Part shown: piece after piece, positions 62,740 through 64,000 of the stretch
How positions within the stretch are numbered: the stretch's first letter is position 1
Layout: each line of letters starts with the position of its first letter
NCBI GenBank assembly: GCA_001898035.1
Contig: MKRX01000006.1
Coordinates: 576,150 to 640,149, forward strand
Direction: 5' to 3'
Source: Armatimonadetes bacterium 55-13
GTDB taxonomy: Bacteria > Armatimonadota > Fimbriimonadia > Fimbriimonadales > Fimbriimonadaceae
Length of the DNA: 64,000 bases
Notes under the pieces: model-generated
Database searches by the model: none
What the model saw: the letters and a program-made list of their open reading frames with translations, nothing else
Told to the model about the DNA's origin: nothing
Made by a program: the position numbers and the translations under genes

Positions 62740-63474
62740 ATGAGTTTTCTTAAATTACGCCGCGTTGGCTTTGCTATTGGGTTAGGAGTGATGGCATGTG
62801 CAGCCCAAGCCCAGATTAATTTCTTCGAGAACCACGATAGTGGAAGTTCGACTTTCACCCAAACCGCAATTACGGGTGGTAATCCGTGGGCTATGGAGAC
62901 AAACGCCGCCAACGCGCATACCAGCGACACCTATTGGCGACTCCGAGAACCGTCCAGCATCAGCGATAGCGTCCTGACCAGCCCTACACTCAACTACACA
63001 GCAACAACAACCGGTCCGGTAACGCTGAGTTTTTGGCACAAGTTTGGCTTTGAATTCTCCGACGATTCAGTGGGCTTCGACGGAGGAATCGTCGAACTAC
63101 AGATCAACGGAGGCGCCTGGTCGAATATCGGGGCAGGAGCCTTTACGACGAACGGCTATACCCATACGATTAGCTCGTCGTTCTCCAGCCCCATCGGTGG
63201 TCAGTCCGCATTCTCAGGCAACAGCCCCGGATTTACTACTTCCGACAGCACCACGAATTGGATCAATTCCATCGCGATGCTCAACGGCTTCGTGGCAGGA
63301 GATAGCTTTGCCATCCGATTCCGAGGAGCCAGCGATAGCTCTGTTTCGAAGAACGGATGGCTCATCGATGAGATTTCCCTTACCGCTGATGCAGCTCCCG
63401 TTCCCGAACCAATGAGCATGTTGGCACTTGGTATCGGAGCGCTGGGAGTGTTCGCCAAGAAGCGACGACGCTAA
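62740..63474 (+). CDS. PEP-CTERM sorting domain protein
   Basis: 244 residues from the ATG at 62740, with a strong ribosome site (GGAGGGAG just upstream); a longer in-frame start at 62698 lacks this. The signal peptide is GFAIGLGVMACAAQA. The body is Ser/Thr/Gly-rich with beta-strand patterns (FWHKFGFEFSDDSVGFDGGIVELQINGGAWSNIG) similar to secreted adhesive or lectin-like proteins. The C-terminus is the PEP-CTERM signal VPEPMSMLALGIGALGVFAKKRRR: PEP, a transmembrane helix and a basic tail. Such proteins are cleaved and sorted by exosortase to the cell surface. Monocistronic, ended by a strong terminator. Confidence 0.9.
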   Translation: MSFLKLRRVGFAIGLGVMACAAQAQINFFENHDSGSSTFTQTAITGGNPWAMETNAANAHTSDTYWRLREPSSISDSVLTSPTLNYTATTTGPVTLSFWHKFGFEFSDDSVGFDGGIVELQINGGAWSNIGAGAFTTNGYTHTISSSFSSPIGGQSAFSGNSPGFTTSDSTTNWINSIAMLNGFVAGDSFAIRFRGASDSSVSKNGWLIDEISLTADAAPVPEPMSMLALGIGALGVFAKKRRR

Positions 63475-63499
63475 ACCTCATCACCCCCATGAAGTCAGG

Positions 63500-63526
63500 A
63501 AATGCCGGGAAATTCTCCCGGCATTT
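63500..63526 (+). terminator. Terminator of the PEP-CTERM gene
   Basis: AAATGCCGGGA (63500-63510), loop AATTC, TCCCGGCATTT (63516-63526), followed by CTTTTT. Perfect 11-bp stem. Confidence 0.9.
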
Positions 63527-63530
63527 CTTT

Positions 63531-63559
63531 TTGGAATAATTAGTAAGTTGCATTAAAAT
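63531..63559 (+). promoter_or_regulatory. Predicted promoter of the right-edge gene
   Basis: TTGGAA (63531-63536), 17-bp spacer, TAAAAT (63554-63559), directly after the preceding terminator and about 48 bp upstream of the GTG start at 63607. Confidence 0.45.
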
Positions 63560-63606
63560 AGTGTTCTGCATTCACCGTAGATTGCGTTGAACAAGGAGGA
63601 CCTTCT

Positions 63607-64000
63607 GTGAGATTCACTTTTTCTGCATTTGCTATTGCCGCTGCGGCCCTGGGGGCTGCTCAAACCTTTTCGAACCCCTCCTCAATTGCGGTACCCGCAT
63701 CGGGTACCAGCGGACCTGCGACGCCGTCGAGCATCGCTGTCTCGGGGATCACCGATCCAGTCGTTTCGGTCACCGTCGATCTGTTAGGATTGACGCACAC
63801 TTTCCCAGACGATCTAGACATCCTGCTCGTTAATCCTTCAGGTCAGGGCGCGATCATCATGTCCGATGCGGGCTCCTCGTTCGATATCGACGGGGTTGAT
63901 CTCAGCTTCGACGATAGTTCAGCAAATGTCTTGCCCGATGCCGCCATCCTCACCTCGGGCACCTATATGCCGGCGAACTATGGCGGTTCCGACGTCTGGA
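63607..64000 (+). CDS. Secreted P-domain-like protein, N-terminal part (runs off right edge)
   Basis: GTG start at 63607 preceded by AAGGAGGA at an ideal distance. 131 codons are open to the window edge. Signal peptide RFTFSAFAIAAAALGAAQ. The sequence then has a beta-sandwich pattern close to proprotein-convertase P-domains and related PEP-CTERM proteins: VVSVTVDLLGLTHTFPDDLDILLVNPSGQGAIIMSDAGSS, then VDLSFDDSSANVLPD. It likely has more domains or a C-terminal anchor beyond the edge. It may be a second surface protein next to the PEP-CTERM gene. Confidence 0.82.
   Translation, partial: MRFTFSAFAIAAAALGAAQTFSNPSSIAVPASGTSGPATPSSIAVSGITDPVVSVTVDLLGLTHTFPDDLDILLVNPSGQGAIIMSDAGSSFDIDGVDLSFDDSSANVLPDAAILTSGTYMPANYGGSDVW

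Overview
The window looks like a chromosome segment of a free-living, aerobic, Gram-negative-type bacterium, most likely Armatimonadota (Fimbriimonadia-like). This is inferred from moderate-high GC, many secreted lipoproteins, DUF1559-type pseudopilins with an ADG(H/S) C-terminal motif, a PEP-CTERM protein, and an alternative complex III / caa3 oxidase supercluster. No rRNA, tRNA, CRISPR array, insertion sequence or phage gene was recognised. No gene-free gap exceeds about 260 bases.

Region 1 (1-19.3 kb): a UbiD decarboxylase runs off the left edge. It is followed by a TRIC-type channel, an S9 peptidase, a chemotaxis receptor, an MFS transporter, an M20 amidohydrolase, a secreted caspase-like protease with a long helical-repeat tail, a secreted M48 protease with helical repeats, an acyltransferase and an MgtC-family protein. 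The ends of this region carry the most unusual feature of the window. A lipoprotein gene on the left and a pectate-lyase-like beta-helix gene on the right are both cut, and their missing halves lie at the opposite ends in inverted orientation. Flipping the 17.4-kb interval (about 1594-18975) restores the lipoprotein exactly in frame and the beta-helix gene to within about one nucleotide.

Region 2 (19.4-28 kb): a xylan-degradation locus. A LacI regulator, a pseudopilin, two small lipoproteins, a GH52 beta-xylosidase and a GH8 exo-oligoxylanase all read on the minus strand. Two near-identical 16-bp operators, 126 bp apart, bracket the promoter of lacI. A CE15 glucuronoyl esterase pseudogene and a CE7 acetyl xylan esterase are divergent next door.

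Region 3 (28-43.5 kb): mixed housekeeping and secreted genes. These are topoisomerase IB, a TlpA-like thioredoxin, a class-C beta-lactamase-fold hydrolase, YciI, YifB/ComM, pyruvate kinase, a large secreted alpha/alpha-barrel protein, paired small lipoproteins, an M28 peptidase, PurN and PlsC.

Region 4 (43.5-58.5 kb): one long minus-strand respiratory cluster. In transcription order it holds ctaA-ctaB (a fused heme O/heme A synthase), actA-B-C-D-E-F (quinol:cytochrome c oxidoreductase), a small membrane protein, sco, coxB with a fused cytochrome c, coxA, coxC and coxD. Together these form an electron path from quinol through ACIII to an A2-type caa3 oxidase, plus its CuA and heme A maturation factors. 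A divergent TetR gene sits at the head.

Region 5 (58.6-64 kb): a sugar-phosphate isomerase, a pentapeptide-repeat protein, rpsF-ssb without rpsR, a degenerate pseudopilin, a PEP-CTERM protein and the start of a P-domain-like secreted protein cut by the right edge.
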